Shown: positions 34,343 to 46,955, counted from the first letter of the stretch. The stretch is DNA of 64,000 bases from Margaritispora aquatica (GCA_007644065.1 VJWN01000010.1:806001-870000), one strand, 5' to 3'. The notes: generated from the letters alone by a model not told the origin. Numbers and translations are program-made.

Positions 34343-34754
34343 TGTAGGGATTGTTCAGCAGATTTGTGGATTGATCCTGAGAAGAAAACGCTGTTTGCAA
34401 GTGTTCAAGTCTTTAAATTCCTTGTAGTCGTAAAGTGAATTGACTTGGCGCAAAGGCTGGTGTTCAGATTCATTCGGCAAAGATCCCCAGGTTGATTGAT
34501 CACAGAAGACGCCAAAGGCGGGAAGATCTCGAACCTCCCCCAGCTCGAAAATCCTCCTCATAACAACCCCACCACTATTACATTTCAACACATTAAGCTC
34601 TACTTAGCACAGCACTCTCTATAACACACGTAAACCCGCACTACTCTCCTTGAAGCGTGCGATCGCACCATACTATCATAGTACTTTCGCAGAAGCTCGA
34701 CGCGCAAGTTAGAACTCGACCACCTCCAGGACCTTCCAAGTAACGAATTCCACA
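34343..34754. promoter_or_regulatory. Divergent promoter region TRS23 / RPB4
   Basis: 412 nt containing the non-coding first exon of TRS23 (it must extend upstream of 34342) and the leader of RPB4. No TATA box. Both genes are housekeeping, so shared constitutive regulation is likely but inferred. Confidence 0.45.
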
Positions 34755-35458
34755 ATGGCTGCCATGGCCCCCACCTCCCGGTCGCGTGAACCTCCTCAGG
34801 GAGACGAAGAGGCTACGACGGAGCTTAAGCTTGGAGAGTTCCAGAATGTGGATGCGTTGACGCATAGCGAGGCAGCTCTGGTTATCAATGCGCTGGTTTC
34901 AAAGAGAAGAGCAGATGGAAGGAACGTCAACGAGACTGAGTATGTTGTTACTTTTGTTACTATGGCAGAGAGACTTTGTTCGATTCTGTGTGAGAGATCG
35001 CAGATCGTATAGAGGGAAGCTGTTTGAGGCAGAGACATACAATGGCATGCAAGCTTGGTGGATCACAAGAGAAATATCAAGAAGAAGAGAAATCTCGAAA
35101 GAAGACGAGACTTGCTGCAGATATCGGGCTCTGACTGATGAGATTTCTAGGATCCTTATGAAGACCACCGAATATCTCGACAATTTTGCACGTTTCAAGC
35201 GGAAGGAGAATGTTGAGGCTGTTGAACGATTGCTGTCATCACATAAGGAGCTGGCAAAGTTTGAAAAAGCACAGCTTGGTATGATTTTCTTTAAAATCTG
35301 GCATCGGTAATAAGCTTACAATTCTAGGCTCTTTGTGTTGTGACACCGCAGAGGAGGCTAAAACTTTGATTCCCAGTCTCACTGACAAAATCACCGACGA
35401 CGACCTCCAGGAGCTGTTGGATGAAATCACCAAGTTGATGGGTTATGGCGATACATAG
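34755..35458 (+). CDS. RPB4: RNA polymerase II subunit Rpb4
   Basis: Exons 34755-34939, 35151-35278 and 35328-35458 join in phase to 147 aa. Diagnostic stretches: ATTELKLGEFQNVDALTHSE, INALVSKRRADGRNVNETE, TTEYLDNFARFKRKENVEAV, ERLLSSHKELAKFEKAQLG and SLCCDTAEEAKTLIPSL, then TDDDLQELLDEITKL. Known role: with Rpb7 it forms the stalk of RNA polymerase II, contributes to initiation, and links transcription to mRNA export and decay. The first intron is 211 nt, much longer than most here, and contains an open stretch that could be misread as coding; the NVNETE/ILMKTTEYLD join is what conserved Rpb4 sequences require. The start could be either of two near ATGs (34755 or 34764). Confidence 0.96.
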
Positions 35459-37173
35459 ATGTTTGAAGCTATTAGTGCTAGTCTGGTCAACATTCAACAC
35501 TATTGAAAACAACATAATGGCGTTAGCGGCAAGGTATAAACTCAGCATTGGTCATGCATGGTATAGGAGTTCGGCGTTGTTTATTCCAGGATCGGAAAAT
35601 GGACATGAATGTTGTCAACTCGCAAAAAAAAAGAGAGATCCCAGCTCGTTTTGCCACCTCAAGTCGTCAGGAAAAGATACCTAGATACATTCTGGTGGTT
35701 TACCACTGACAGCTCCACAGAGTCTTCATGACTTTAAGGGGATGTGTTCTTCCAAGAAAGTCAAAAGCTAAGTAGCTTTTATGGATCATTCTTCCTCAAT
35801 CCTTTTTTATCATCACATCGCTGTCTCTTGCTGCGACCATGTCTCACATATGTCCAGAGCTTACTCAAGTCCCATGCAAGAGGCTTTGCAAGCTCCTCAC
35901 ATGCTCAAATGGCAGGCTCTAGTGGTACAGTTAGTTCACTTATACTGGCACAAAATGGCACCCGAGAACCAACAATCCCTCTGAGAATTCAACCTATGAA
36001 TCCAACGCTATCAGCAGAAGCCTGCACTACTATATTTCGATATCAGCTTTTATCACAAAGCTCAAGGACTCACCTTGTTGAAAACTTACAAGATTGTGAA
36101 CCATTCTGAAAGGAAGATACAGTTATATCATATGTATCAAGCACTACAGTTTCAAGGTCAAGAGGCATTTAAGCGCGCTCCACTGTTAGAGAGCGAACTG
36201 GAAACAAGACAGCAAAGGTGCATGTTTGAATTGATTGGCCTTTCCTTCTTTCCGCCATGAAAAGAGAGTCGTTGTTTCCGACTGCCCACAAGATTGTTTT
36301 GTATGATGCTATCCTTCTCGTTGTCCTAAAGCTTATGTGTCGTGTGAAATCATATGGACAGGATCAGAGATCGACTGCGCTCAGGAGAGTACTTGATCCG
36401 ATTCTTCAATTTGGGTCGCATGTACTGGGCTACGATTTTAAATCTCGAGTTCTTATTGCTTATCTCGAAAAGCCTGTCACGGCTTCACAAACCTCCTTGC
36501 TATCTCCTGGTGAAGCTTCCAACGATCAAGAAGTGGCAATGGAAGTTGTATGTTATCTTTTTCACATCAGCCTTTTTGATGTGGTACAAGGTCCTTCAAG
36601 TTAGATGAATTTGGGCTTTGACCATCTTGAGATTCATTCATATTGCATACGTTCTTCCAAAGCACAGTCATCAATAAGTTCAGGAGGCTAACACCTCATA
36701 GTGCCGAGGCATCGATTATTTCTCGCAAGAAGAGGTGATCAGCGAGGGAGTTTTCTTCATCATGTTTTCCATCACGGCCGCACATCAAAGTCTGAGCGAC
36801 GAACCAAAAATCAGGAAATATCTAGCGAGCGTTATGGCGAGGGAGGCAAACCTGAGTATACTAGAGATAGGGAGACATTTTGGAAGGGAAGCGCTGAGGC
36901 TATGCGTAAGGCTTGGGAATGAATGTCTCAGGATATTCTGACATATTATTAGAAGTCATGGTCATGGGCTAGTAATTCAGGATAGTCCTGTTGCATATGT
37001 TCTGTTCTCAATATGAGTGACACGACTTTGAAGAAAAGAAGGTTGCTGTGTGGCAGCATGAAATACCGACGCTCATGCGATACATGTCTATTCTCTAAAA
37101 ACATCTGATACCATGCTGAAGAATCCGGTCAGTGATAGAAACACAAACCACACCGCTCTCCATCAAGATACCA
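35459..37173. other. Intergenic with possible remnant of a decayed gene
   Basis: Overlapping plus-strand frames occur at 35744-36109, 36257-36608 and 36735-36941. The last reads EGVFFIMFSITAAHQSLSDE and then RKYLASVMAREANLS, which looks protein-like, but no upstream start, splice chain or domain could be built. It sits next to the prenyltransferase and may be the decayed tail of another gene there. No product assigned. Confidence 0.4.
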
Positions 37174-38778
37174 TTATCGCAATCCTCTTTCAGCTGCATA
37201 CCCCTCTGGCCCAATATACACTGTCAAATCCCACACGCCTCTCCTCACCGTCCCGCCCACGAACGTTTGAATACCCGTCCGTGAGTTGAGTTTGCGATGT
37301 GTGCAGTACTCTTGCATCATTTTCAGATACCAGCCTGGTTGTCTGCCCATCTTGGCGACAAGGAAGTCATCAATGCGTTGTGCGAGTGAGAGATCAGAGG
37401 CGAAATGGTATCGAACAGGGTAGTAGACTTGTTTTCATTAGCCTTCTGGACTTTTGACAGCATGAATGGCTTGGGAGAGGAGCTCGCTTGAATAAGCGAA
37501 TCCCAGGAGGGATCGAAAAAAATGGAATAAGCGAGAATTGACAAACTCACACTTCACGCAAACAGGCTCATCAGAACCTTCTCTTAACTCATACGCCAAC
37601 AAAGCACCTCCAGTCCTATCCTGGAGATCTTCGATACTGCCGAACCCCAACCCCTTCTCGTCATCTCCACCATCCCGCTCAGCGCCCACAAACGCCCCCC
37701 ACATCTCCCTCGCCGCGTCCTTAATCTCACTGAACACTTCCCCCTCCAACCTCCCCCCCAAATCCAAATGTGAGAGCACATCAGTAATCCCCGCGCTCTG
37801 GAAACGCACATAAGCTTTCTGTCGCGCCTTTGAAGGCGCGCAAGCATCCCATCCGAGAGCTTCCACAAATCCTGCTTTTTCCGGTGTGCTGGCATGGAAG
37901 GCTGAGAGGTAGGAACGGATTAGTGACCAGGGAGTTCCGAGATTGGTGGCTTGTAGTGCGGATGTTATGACTTCGTCGCGACGAGATATCCATTGCGAGA
38001 GCGGAGAGAGGCGCACGAGTGCGTCAGGCATGATATAGATCTTTAAGCGAGGAATTGAACCTTCGAGATCAAAGGCGAAGACTTGTTGTGTTAGGTTTTG
38101 AGATTGTGTTGTTGTTGGTGATTTTTTCGATGAGTCTATCATAAGGTGTTGGCGGAGGATGCGATACCATCTGTGTCATTCAGTATCTCTACTCACGAAA
38201 CATGAAAATAGCACTGTCTATTGGGCCTAAAAGCACTAGAGGAGGCTTGGTACGCACGTAAGATCATAGGGGAACTTCTTGATAATCTCGTCTAGCCATT
38301 TTGTCGTAGTAATAGTATTGAATGGGTCATCTTTCGTTCCAGTGATATCTGATACCGGCTCAAAGGCAAAACGTACGATCATACGGTCAGGCGCAATACT
38401 GATGGAGTATTCGATTGGCGAGCAGTCATCTGATAGGAAGCTTGGCCATGGTTTCGTCTCTGTGCTGGGTTTCGGACCAAGTGCTGTGTATTCATTGAGC
38501 AGCGAGCTGATGCTACCTACTAAATTAGATGTAGAGGGGTAAGAAGCGGCGGTAAGGAGCGTATGAAGTTGAGGCTCAAGGATAGATGACCAGAACTCTT
38601 TAGATTTCGAGATTGAAACTTTTGACAGAGAGGGTGTGATCTCTGTACCTGAAGGTGGTGGTATCGTTTTTGAGGATTTGGTCTGAGTGAAGAAGCGCAG
38701 AAAAATGGTGAGTCCTAGCCTTTTGTTCAATCTGGTAAGAAAAGTACGGAAGATGTTGAGTAGTATGAAGAGCACCAT
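37174..38778 (-). CDS. DMATS-type aromatic prenyltransferase
   Basis: Exons 38778-38258, 38170-37551 and 37427-37174 give 464 aa in phase. The domain begins near residue 55 (EFWSSILEPQLHTLLTAASY). Later blocks include PIEYSISIAPDRMIVRFAFE with the conserved Arg, RLKIYIMPDALVRLSPLSQW, ARQKAYVRFQSAGITDVLSH, VKFYYPVRYHFASDLSLAQR and GTVRRGVWDLTVYIGPEGY. These correspond to successive strands of the ABBA barrel of fungal indole prenyltransferases (DMATS/Trp_DMAT), in which Arg, Lys and Tyr residues bind the dimethylallyl diphosphate pyrophosphate. The aromatic acceptor cannot be told; tryptophan, tryptophan dipeptides and other aromatics are all used in the family. Oddity: the first ~45 residues are hydrophobic and basic (MVLFILLNIFRTFLTRLNKR), unlike the soluble enzymes. 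It is divergent from a P450. Confidence 0.92.
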
Positions 38779-39545
38779 TTTGATGCCAATCCAAACTGTT
38801 AGAGACTAAAGACAAAAAGGAGAAATAAGAGCGCAATTAGAAGGAAAACTACGGATGGTTTTTAGAAACAATTATAAAGCTCAAACAACGATCAGAGAAG
38901 AGAAAAAACTCCAGGTTCGTCTTCCTTCGGATTTCGCTCATAAGCTATAACATAGTTTGCGATTCCTGGGGATGAGGTGGGCGTACTTTCCACATGGGGA
39001 GACTCCGTATCTTACCACTCTGACCTTTAGAGTTGCTAGATATGTGCATGGGAGGGTTTGAGAGACACTAATCGGCGGAGAATACGAGTACGGCACCTCT
39101 TCAAAGTGAAATTCGACGGTATTAACTCACTTCTTCTAAGCGAGTGCTCGGCAAATCCCCAGAAGCCTCTATCATGCACAACCTCATTCTGATTTCCCTC
39201 AACACGCGTACCCCATGCTATTATCAGTTACAATTGTTCATCCAATCTCCAAACATTCGAAGTTTGTTTGTTAGGCTCAACATCGTATCTTCCAAACTCT
39301 AGATAAGCTCTTCGATAGAGTTTCTTGGCTATATATTAAGCTTCGTCGTCCACACCGGTACCTGCTCATTCGGGAATTGAATTTCTGGGGTATGCGGTGC
39401 ACATCCTGGTTGTTTCGGTAGATATGGAAACCTTCGTAAATGTCGAGAATGAAATGGCGTTTCTGGATTTCCATACATTTTAGTCCTAGATTTGTTATTC
39501 TGTTCGAATTTTGGTGTACAATTGAGCAAATAAAGTAGAAACAAA
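38779..39545. promoter_or_regulatory. Shared divergent promoter region, prenyltransferase / P450
   Basis: 767 nt between the two start codons. It includes two CGG triplets (in TTCGGATTTCG at about 38929 and ATCGGCGGAGAA at about 39070) of the sort Zn2Cys6 regulators bind, but no obvious inverted CGG pair. Co-regulation by the regulator at 41972-43989 is an inference. Confidence 0.45.
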
Positions 39546-41348
39546 ATGTTAGGAACAATAACAGAGTTGCTGTCATTGTCGCCATTTTCAACGTTAAAGC
39601 TAGTTATAGCACTCGCTCTTCTCAGAGTCGCCGGATTGGTAGTGTACAGACTGTACTTCAGTCCCATCTCCAGATTTCCTGGTCCAAAACTCGCAGCAGC
39701 AACATACTGGTAAGATTTCGTCCTTTGCATATCTTGAAAACCAAGCTGACTTACTGAAGGTATGAATTCTACTACGACGTCTACCTCCGCGGCCAGTACA
39801 CCTTCCACCTACTCACCCTGCACCAAAGATACGGTCCCATAATTCGGATCAATCCCTATGAAATCCACGTCTCAGATCCATCCTTCATCGACGAAGTCTA
39901 CGCGGGCACGAGTCGCAAGCGTGACCGTTCTGAGTGGTTCGCGAGGCAGTTTGGACCCTCGCCGTGTATCCTTTCAACGCAAGGACATGACTTGCATAGA
40001 CAGAGACGTGCGGTACTGAGTCCGTTCTTCTCGAAGCAGAATGTGAGAAAGTTGAGCCATGTGATCGTAGATAAGACGGCGCAGTTGATGGCAAGATTGA
40101 AGGAGGCGGGTGAGGAGGGAGTGATGTTACATTCTAATGCTGTTTTTGCTGCTGTTGCAAATGGTGCGTCTTTGTCCGACTTTCCCCTAATTTCAAGATG
40201 AAAAAATTAGCTTATTAGAGAGTAGATGTTGTGACCCAGTACACTTTTGGAATGAACCATAACCGCATTGCTCATCCACACTTCGATCCCGATTTCCACG
40301 ATATCATGGAATCTGGTCTCCAATCATCAAATCTGATGAAGCAGATGCCGTGGATACAAAATATCGTCCATGCTATTCCCATCAGCTTGATATTGAAACT
40401 CCAGCCTTCCTATGGGTCCTATCTTGAAATGAGAAAAGTGCGTTGATTCCAATCATCTCCTCACTTCTCGATACTAACAAGCTGTCCCAAGTCGGTCGAA
40501 GACGAAACCGCACATATCAAAAACGCCTTTGAAGACCCCTCACACATCACAACAGCCACTCACCAAACCATTTTTCAAGGTGTTCTGGAGAGTAAATTGC
40601 CTCCTCAAGAGAAAACACTCGCACGCATGACAGCCGATGCAGGGACCGTCATGGTAGCTGGAACACTGACCACAGCTTGGACTCTTTCTCTTTCAACATA
40701 CTACTTGCTTTCGCAACCCCCAGTGCTTCGGAAGCTAAAGGAAGAGCTCTTGCTCGCGATGCCGGATAAAGGCATGAGTATGCAACCATTTGAGGCGGAA
40801 GCGCTACCATACTTGACGGCTGTGGTGCAGGAAAGTTATCGCTTAAGCTATGGGAGTAGCTCGCGACTACAAAGGCCGGCACCGGATGAGGTTCTGGTCT
40901 ATAATGATGGAGCGAAGGATTGGCTGATTCCAAAAGGAGTATGTTTTATGTCCCTCTTTCTTGTAGTTGAATTTTGCTAATGAAAAAGACACCCGTTGGT
41001 ATGACAGCCCTCCATATCCACCACGACGAGTCTATCTGGGGTGGAGATTCGCACTCCTTCCGCCCCGAGCGATTCCTAGAGAATCCCCGACTAGATAAGT
41101 ATCTCTTGCATTTTAGCAAAGGGAGCCGAATCTGTATCGGGCAAAACCTGGCCAACGCTGAGATATACTATTTCTTGGCGAGGATATGGAGGGTTTATGG
41201 CTCACCTGAAGTCAGGATGCAGGATGATGAAGGTGTATTTGAGTTGTTCGAGACGGAGGAAAGGGATGTGAAGTGTTCTGCTGATTTAAACTTTCCAGCT
41301 GTGTGGAAAGGGAGTAATGGCGTCAGGGTTAGAGTTGGAAGATTTTGA
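39546..41348 (+). CDS. Cytochrome P450 monooxygenase
   Basis: Exons 39546-39709, 39760-40163, 40226-40437, 40492-40938 and 40989-41348 join in phase to 528 aa. The N-terminal membrane anchor ([20 protein letters not shown]) is followed by the Pro-rich hinge [15 protein letters not shown]. The I-helix has [11 protein letters not shown] (A-G-x-x-T-T), the K-helix ESYR (ExxR), then [10 protein letters not shown], and the heme loop [14 protein letters not shown] with the axial Cys. All key residues are present, so it should be active. It is ER-anchored and needs a P450 reductase. It resembles trichodiene-oxygenase/CYP68-like fungal P450s in the PERF-to-heme region, but the family number cannot be assigned. 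Its divergent pairing with a prenyltransferase suggests oxidation of a prenylated aromatic product. Confidence 0.96.
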
Positions 41349-41971
41349 GGGCAAGAGGAAATAGGAATTGATAGAAGTGACGTCTAGTGAGGCTTACCCA
41401 TATATGCATACTAGCTTGAGTATTTGAGACTACGGGAGCAAAAGAGGGTACTTCCCGTTCGGGAGTTCTTACTGTACTAATACCTGGCCATACTCATTTC
41501 ACCTTAGCCTGCCATTCTAGCCTACCAACCAAGTCCCAGTGAGGATAAAATGTGCGAGATAGAAGCTATTGTGGCATGAAATATCCGAAGTGCGCGCTGC
41601 GGAGTAATGTCCTGACAAGTGCCAAGACTTTTCATATCGCTGCGTGACACATTGTGCTGGTTGAGTGTTAGCATTGTAGTTTATTAGGTACACCAACGAT
41701 CTAAAACGAAAATGGAAGCAAAGTCAAGTATGCCGCAAAGAATTGCAAAGCCACTACTCTCAGCCGCGGTAACTAATCCGGTTAAGGCTGCCGACAAAGA
41801 GCGCCCTTCCCGATGTTCGCCTTTCCCCGCGCTTAAAGTGCTCGTACACTTAACCACCACACATCCCGCGACTCGCAAGTCTTTGCCAAATCAAGAAAGT
41901 CGAATACCTTGTTCGAAGGCTGGATGCTGGACGTCGAATAAGGTAGAGCTTTAAAGGCTCAAAGCGTAACA
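41349..41971. other. Intergenic between P450 and regulator; no gene seen
   Basis: Contains the P450 3' end and the promoter of the regulator. A short 64-80 codon frame around 41684-41954 on both strands is a shadow without motifs. Confidence 0.5.
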
Positions 41972-43989
41972 ATGCAGCGTGAGCGTACTAAGCGAGGCAT
42001 GTCGAAAGGTGAGTGGGCATCGAGACATCTTCCTCGCGGCCGGGAAGAAATAAACTCTTAAGATGGAGAAAGATATGACAAGGGAAGTATGACTCTTATA
42101 CTGATTCATTCCAGGCTGTATGTCATACTTTCTCTACACTTCCCGTCTCGCATAGCACCCCAAATCTTCGTGTTTTGGCGTCACGAAGCACTTTAATGTC
42201 CTAAAACCTTGACCGAACAGCTTCGTCATCACCCCCGGGAAAGTAGCTTCTATAGCCAAGGGTACGCGCTGACTTGATCATTGGCACGACAAAGGCCACA
42301 ATTGCCGCACTCGACGAATCAAATGCGACGAGCAGCAACCCCATTGCAAGAGATGCGTCAAGTCAGACCTCCAATGCGAGGGCTACGAACGACGGCATGT
42401 CTTTGTTGAAGTGACCCCGCAGTTGAAAGGCAAGCACAAGGAAGCCTCATCGCGGAGATCAACGACGGGTAAGCCCGAGGCGGTATCATATCCAGCAAGG
42501 AATGTATTTGTCTCAGCACCACCACCACCTCTTCAGACTATAACCTCTCAACACACACTGTCTGTTCCTGCAGAAGTGCCGCTTTCTGGCTTTCAAGAGG
42601 ACATCCAATCCACTTTCCTCATCACACGTCTGTTCTCCGGCAACGCACCACAAGCAGCATGGCTCTCGCAGCACTTACGCGCAGACGACTCGCCGACTCC
42701 CAAAGCTAGCATGCGTGCCCTCAGCACCATCTACTTTGGGCGCATGCACCGCGACGAAACCCTGGTATCGCAGGGAAGAGCACTGTACATTACTGCGCTC
42801 AGACACCTGGCTGAGGATCTGAAAGATACCGAGACCGCGCGATCGCTGGCTGTGCTGAGGAGTGCGGATGTATTGAAGTTCTTTGAGCTGATTTCGTTTA
42901 GTTCACGCGAGGGTTGGTTGAATGTAAGCCAAGCTAAGCGAGATATCCTTGCTCGACTTCTTAAGCTCTATTTGATATCTTCTCTGTGTGAAAAGTAATG
43001 TGTTGTTTGAGGTTGGAGCTATGAGAGCGATGAATCCCAGCTGACAGAAACAAGCACACAGGTGGCATCGCACGCTTCATCGAACTGCGTGGTCCATATT
43101 CATTCCAAGACCCTGCTTCACGCCTACATCTCGAAGAGAACAAGTCCGTCATAATCATCGAATGTATCATCCGACACAAGCACTGCTTCCTCGCAACAAA
43201 CGACAAGTGGAAAACAGTCCCATGGCAGCACGATCCGCACAACAAGTCGGCGATGATGTATCTCTACGACATCTTCGCCGACATCCCGTGTCTGATCGCC
43301 GACGCCGACGCACTAGGTGCGTGTGTGAAAGCCGGTGCAGCCGCAGCTGACATCAGAGCAAGGTATTTGGATCTGTCGAAGAGGATCTCGGATTGCTGGA
43401 AGGCGCTTTATCGATGGCGCGTGAAATGGGCTGAGGAGAACCTAGATGTATGTGTTGAGATTCCGGGAGAGTCGCTTTTCAACACCAGGTTGGAGTATAC
43501 TTCCCTCGACATTGCGCGCGAGCTCACCACGTACGATGTCATTCTCATGCTCCTCTACCGAGTCGGAGCGCGCGTGTTACGCGAGCGTTTTGCGTCTGCG
43601 CTTTCCGCTCTACATCGGGATTTGAAGCGACCGATTGAGTTGACGCGCTCGCCGTTGATGTATCCAGGTGAAGCGAAAGATGAGCAGTCTATCGCGGTCG
43701 AGGTTTGCAGGACTCTGGAGTACTATCTGCTGGGCGACAACAAGGGTGTAGGGGCTTTCTACGTGCTGTTTCCGATCAACGTGGCTTATCATGCTTTGGA
43801 AAAGGGCAGTCGGATTGCCATATGGTTGGAGGTGAGTGCTGCTTCTTCTGATCCAGTCTGTTTTTGCGACTTGGCTGATGTGATTAGGGGATCATGACCA
43901 ACATTACAGAGACGAAAGGGTTTGGAATCGGGAGGCGTCTTATGGGTGATGCAGCTGCTGCTCAGAGCACAGTTGATCCTTCGTTGTGA
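41972..43989 (+). CDS. Zn2Cys6 transcription factor
   Basis: Model: exons 41972-42008, 42295-42923, 43055-43831 and 43888-43989, 514 aa, phases exact. The DNA-binding domain reads GHNCRTRRIKCDEQQPHCKR followed by CVKSDLQC, giving five of the six cysteines; the codon for the first Cys position is split by intron 1 and reads Gly in this model. A basic linker follows (LKGKHKEASSRRS). The C-terminal part has the usual fungal regulator core: DIQSTFLITRLFSGN, ALYITALRHLAEDLKD, GWLNHTGGIARFIELRGPYS and ECIIRHKHCFLATNDKW. It lies 0.6 kb after the P450 and is transcribed in the same direction. It is the natural candidate for controlling the prenyltransferase/P450 pair, which is an inference. Intron 1 is unusually long (286 nt). 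Confidence 0.88.
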
Positions 43990-46955
43990 CAATAGAGAGG
44001 AAGACAAAAGGTATGGGGTGAGAGGATTTAATCAAGTTTTCATAGCGATGGAAAAGGCGCGAGCGTATAGAATGCAATGATTCAATTAGAAATTAATCGG
44101 TCAAAGAAAGATTTTGCAAGTTTCAGACTTTGGCAGTGCAAAACCCACATCACAATATGTCATTTGGAATCAAAGGACCTCTCGTACACCTTGTCTATCA
44201 TGTCTACCTCTATCTTTGTGTTATTTGACAGATGTTAGGTGGTGAAGATCGCATTGGCAATGCAACACCCTTCTTGACCATACATATGAGCGACCTGATC
44301 ACCAGACCAGCTGGAGAAATCCAGCAACGGTTATACCTGCGATGGCACCAATGCCCAGCTATCCTGTTCGCAGTGGCGCCGATGGGGCTTGGAGCGATCA
44401 ATGTTCCTCGTAGGACAATTCATGCACGCAACAACAGCAGCTGACTGTGACTGTGATGTGATGCGTTGCAGGCCAAGCTACCCAATATGTCATGAGAATA
44501 ATTCAGAATCATGCCTGTGATCGTAATGAGTGAGTGCATTGAACAAGAGGGTTTCGATAGGATGGGAGTTCAAGTGTATTCATTTGTCTCAAGCAACCTT
44601 GACACGGGCACGGCCTCGATGTTAAATACCCACGACCTGAACTAGTGCTCGTGGAACCAAATATGCTTCAACAACGCGATTTTATTTGCATTGCGCACTT
44701 CAAGCCCTTAGAATAAATGAAATTGATCCAATTCTGTAAGACACCCCGCGTCAAAAAGCCGTTACAGGTGTTACTACCAAAGGTTTATTGTACAACATGC
44801 TTGCATGGGGGAAAAAATATTTTCAGGTTTGAACTGATTTTCACTCCAATATTACTTGATAAAATGAAAGGGTATCGAGTTAACACTAATGCAGAAGGGC
44901 AGAATGGCAAGCAATTGAAATTAAATTAGAATTATGATGCTTAATCGTTGCGAGAGTGAGTCGAGTTCCAATCTCTCTTAGGGAGGTTAGGTATCCATGA
45001 GTCCCAACACTAACGATTAATCCACGAATGATTTAACTTATTAAAAGGAAAATAGGGTTGCCTGGGATTGCCTTAAAATACTAGATAGATATCAATAGTA
45101 CGAAACATTGATGATATAGAGGGGTAACAGCGTACGACCTCCACGCTCTGGAGCATTAGAAAATGAAAACCTGGAAATGCATAATCCACATTACATATCC
45201 AACACATATCCCACACCATCTGATATCTCTACGCCGTAAATATGTGCGAATATTGTATTGTAGCAACATCTCATGCAGGAGAGAGGGATGGCTCATGTGT
45301 TGTTAGTATTGTTGGTCTCAACAAGACGAATCACCTGGTCATATCATTACCAGCAAACTCGGCCGCGGCGTTGTTGCATCTTGCTTTACTGCAGAGAAGA
45401 GAGATGAGGCGTCAAGTCTCTAGGTCCCTAGGATATTGCCACAGGAGGCGTTACAAGACTGGGTGTGTTGAAGGCTGATCAATTGATTGTGGCGACGTTG
45501 GCGGTGCTGGTTGGGACATGGTAAAGGACAACTTGTCCCTCAAGGCGTTTTTTTGTGCTCCGATTATCGCAATTTGAAACGCACTTGGACCTGCCGTTCA
45601 CGACGATCCTGTTGGTGATTTGAAGATCTCCTGATATCACAGAGCCATTGAAGATGGAATATGTAGGCATGTTGGAATTTGCGGCGCTTCATGGATTCTG
45701 CCCGGCGGTAGTTCGCTCCCGCTGAATGTGATAATTCAAGAAGTTGAATGAGTGTAAGATGCGTTACCGTGGGGTCTTGTATCTTCCTGGCTATGAACAT
45801 GGAGTGCTAGAGGTTCGTGATGGTGTGATGCCATTGGGCGAGAGATGTCTCTAAGAATGTTGAAACAGAACTCGATGCGACCTCTCTGTTGATGTTCTAT
45901 GTTGGTATATTTCTTCAGCGAAATTTGCGGTTCGGTCCGATGTTGGAGATTCTGCAGCCAAATGATTGACCTAGGTGCCACTTGACACAGTGGGGTCGTA
46001 GGACCTGCAGAACGGAAGCAGGAAAATTTGATTCCGGATCGGCTGTGCTCTAAACAATGCCTTGACTGGTGCCTTGGTAGAACGGTAGATCTTGAAAATC
46101 ATGATCCCCGCCAAAGCTAGAGACTGCCGTGTTCTGCTGCGAGTACTCGCCCAGATCTTAGACGGTGTTCCACAACCACTACACCAGGACCACAAAGGTG
46201 TCTTGCCATGTAGTATGCAACCATAACGCTACAGAAAATTTGGTGTAGGATTCAAACAAGAACCCCTCTTACTTTGTGTCACTCAAATTACATGGATACT
46301 TCCCAGTAGCATGTCAAGAACACTATACAAACAACAACCAACTGAAAACCAAGGAACATTGAGCAAATGAGAGCATTGATTGAACTCGAAGCAGTAAAGT
46401 GACCACACCTTTCCCCCAAATCAATATTAAGATGTCGAGGTACTTAGTCACGCAGGCTTCATTCTCGTACCACTGGGGCGGCTCGGAATAGATGGATGGT
46501 TGCACTCGCATTGGACAATGTATCCAAAATTAGGCGATTTACCCGCTAGCCGCCACCCATCTCTTCGAAATAGGTCGGAATATTGTTTGCCGGTCATGGC
46601 TGCTTAGAAACGACCTTCTGGTGTATCAGTTCAATTTGTAGCATGCAAAGCAGAGTCTTGAGTACGAAGATTCTGAAGATTCTGAGTTGAGCATAGCAAG
46701 TGAATTGAAGTTTGTGAAGGATTTCTCGTGGCTTTAGACTCAGGATGAATGTCTCAGCCCTGTCCAGTCAGTGTCCTCTATAGTGATCAGAGGTTGATTC
46801 GGCTCATGTGCCATCACGAGAGCTATGACTTTCGGTTGTCGAAGAGTATTAGTGTGAAAGGTAAAAGGTGAAGGTTCTCTCAATCTATTCGTAGAGAGTC
46901 TCGCGAAGGTTGCAAAAGGATGGGGCGAAGTCATTTGTGGTGACTGTGGACATCG

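Noticed and set aside
37323..37550. Alternative prenyltransferase exon reading SSPKPFMLSKVQKANENKS
   Set aside because: It looks like a DMATS motif by chance. The correct splice (donor after 37551, acceptor before 37427) restores VKFYYPVRYHF, the conserved block, in phase to the C-terminus.
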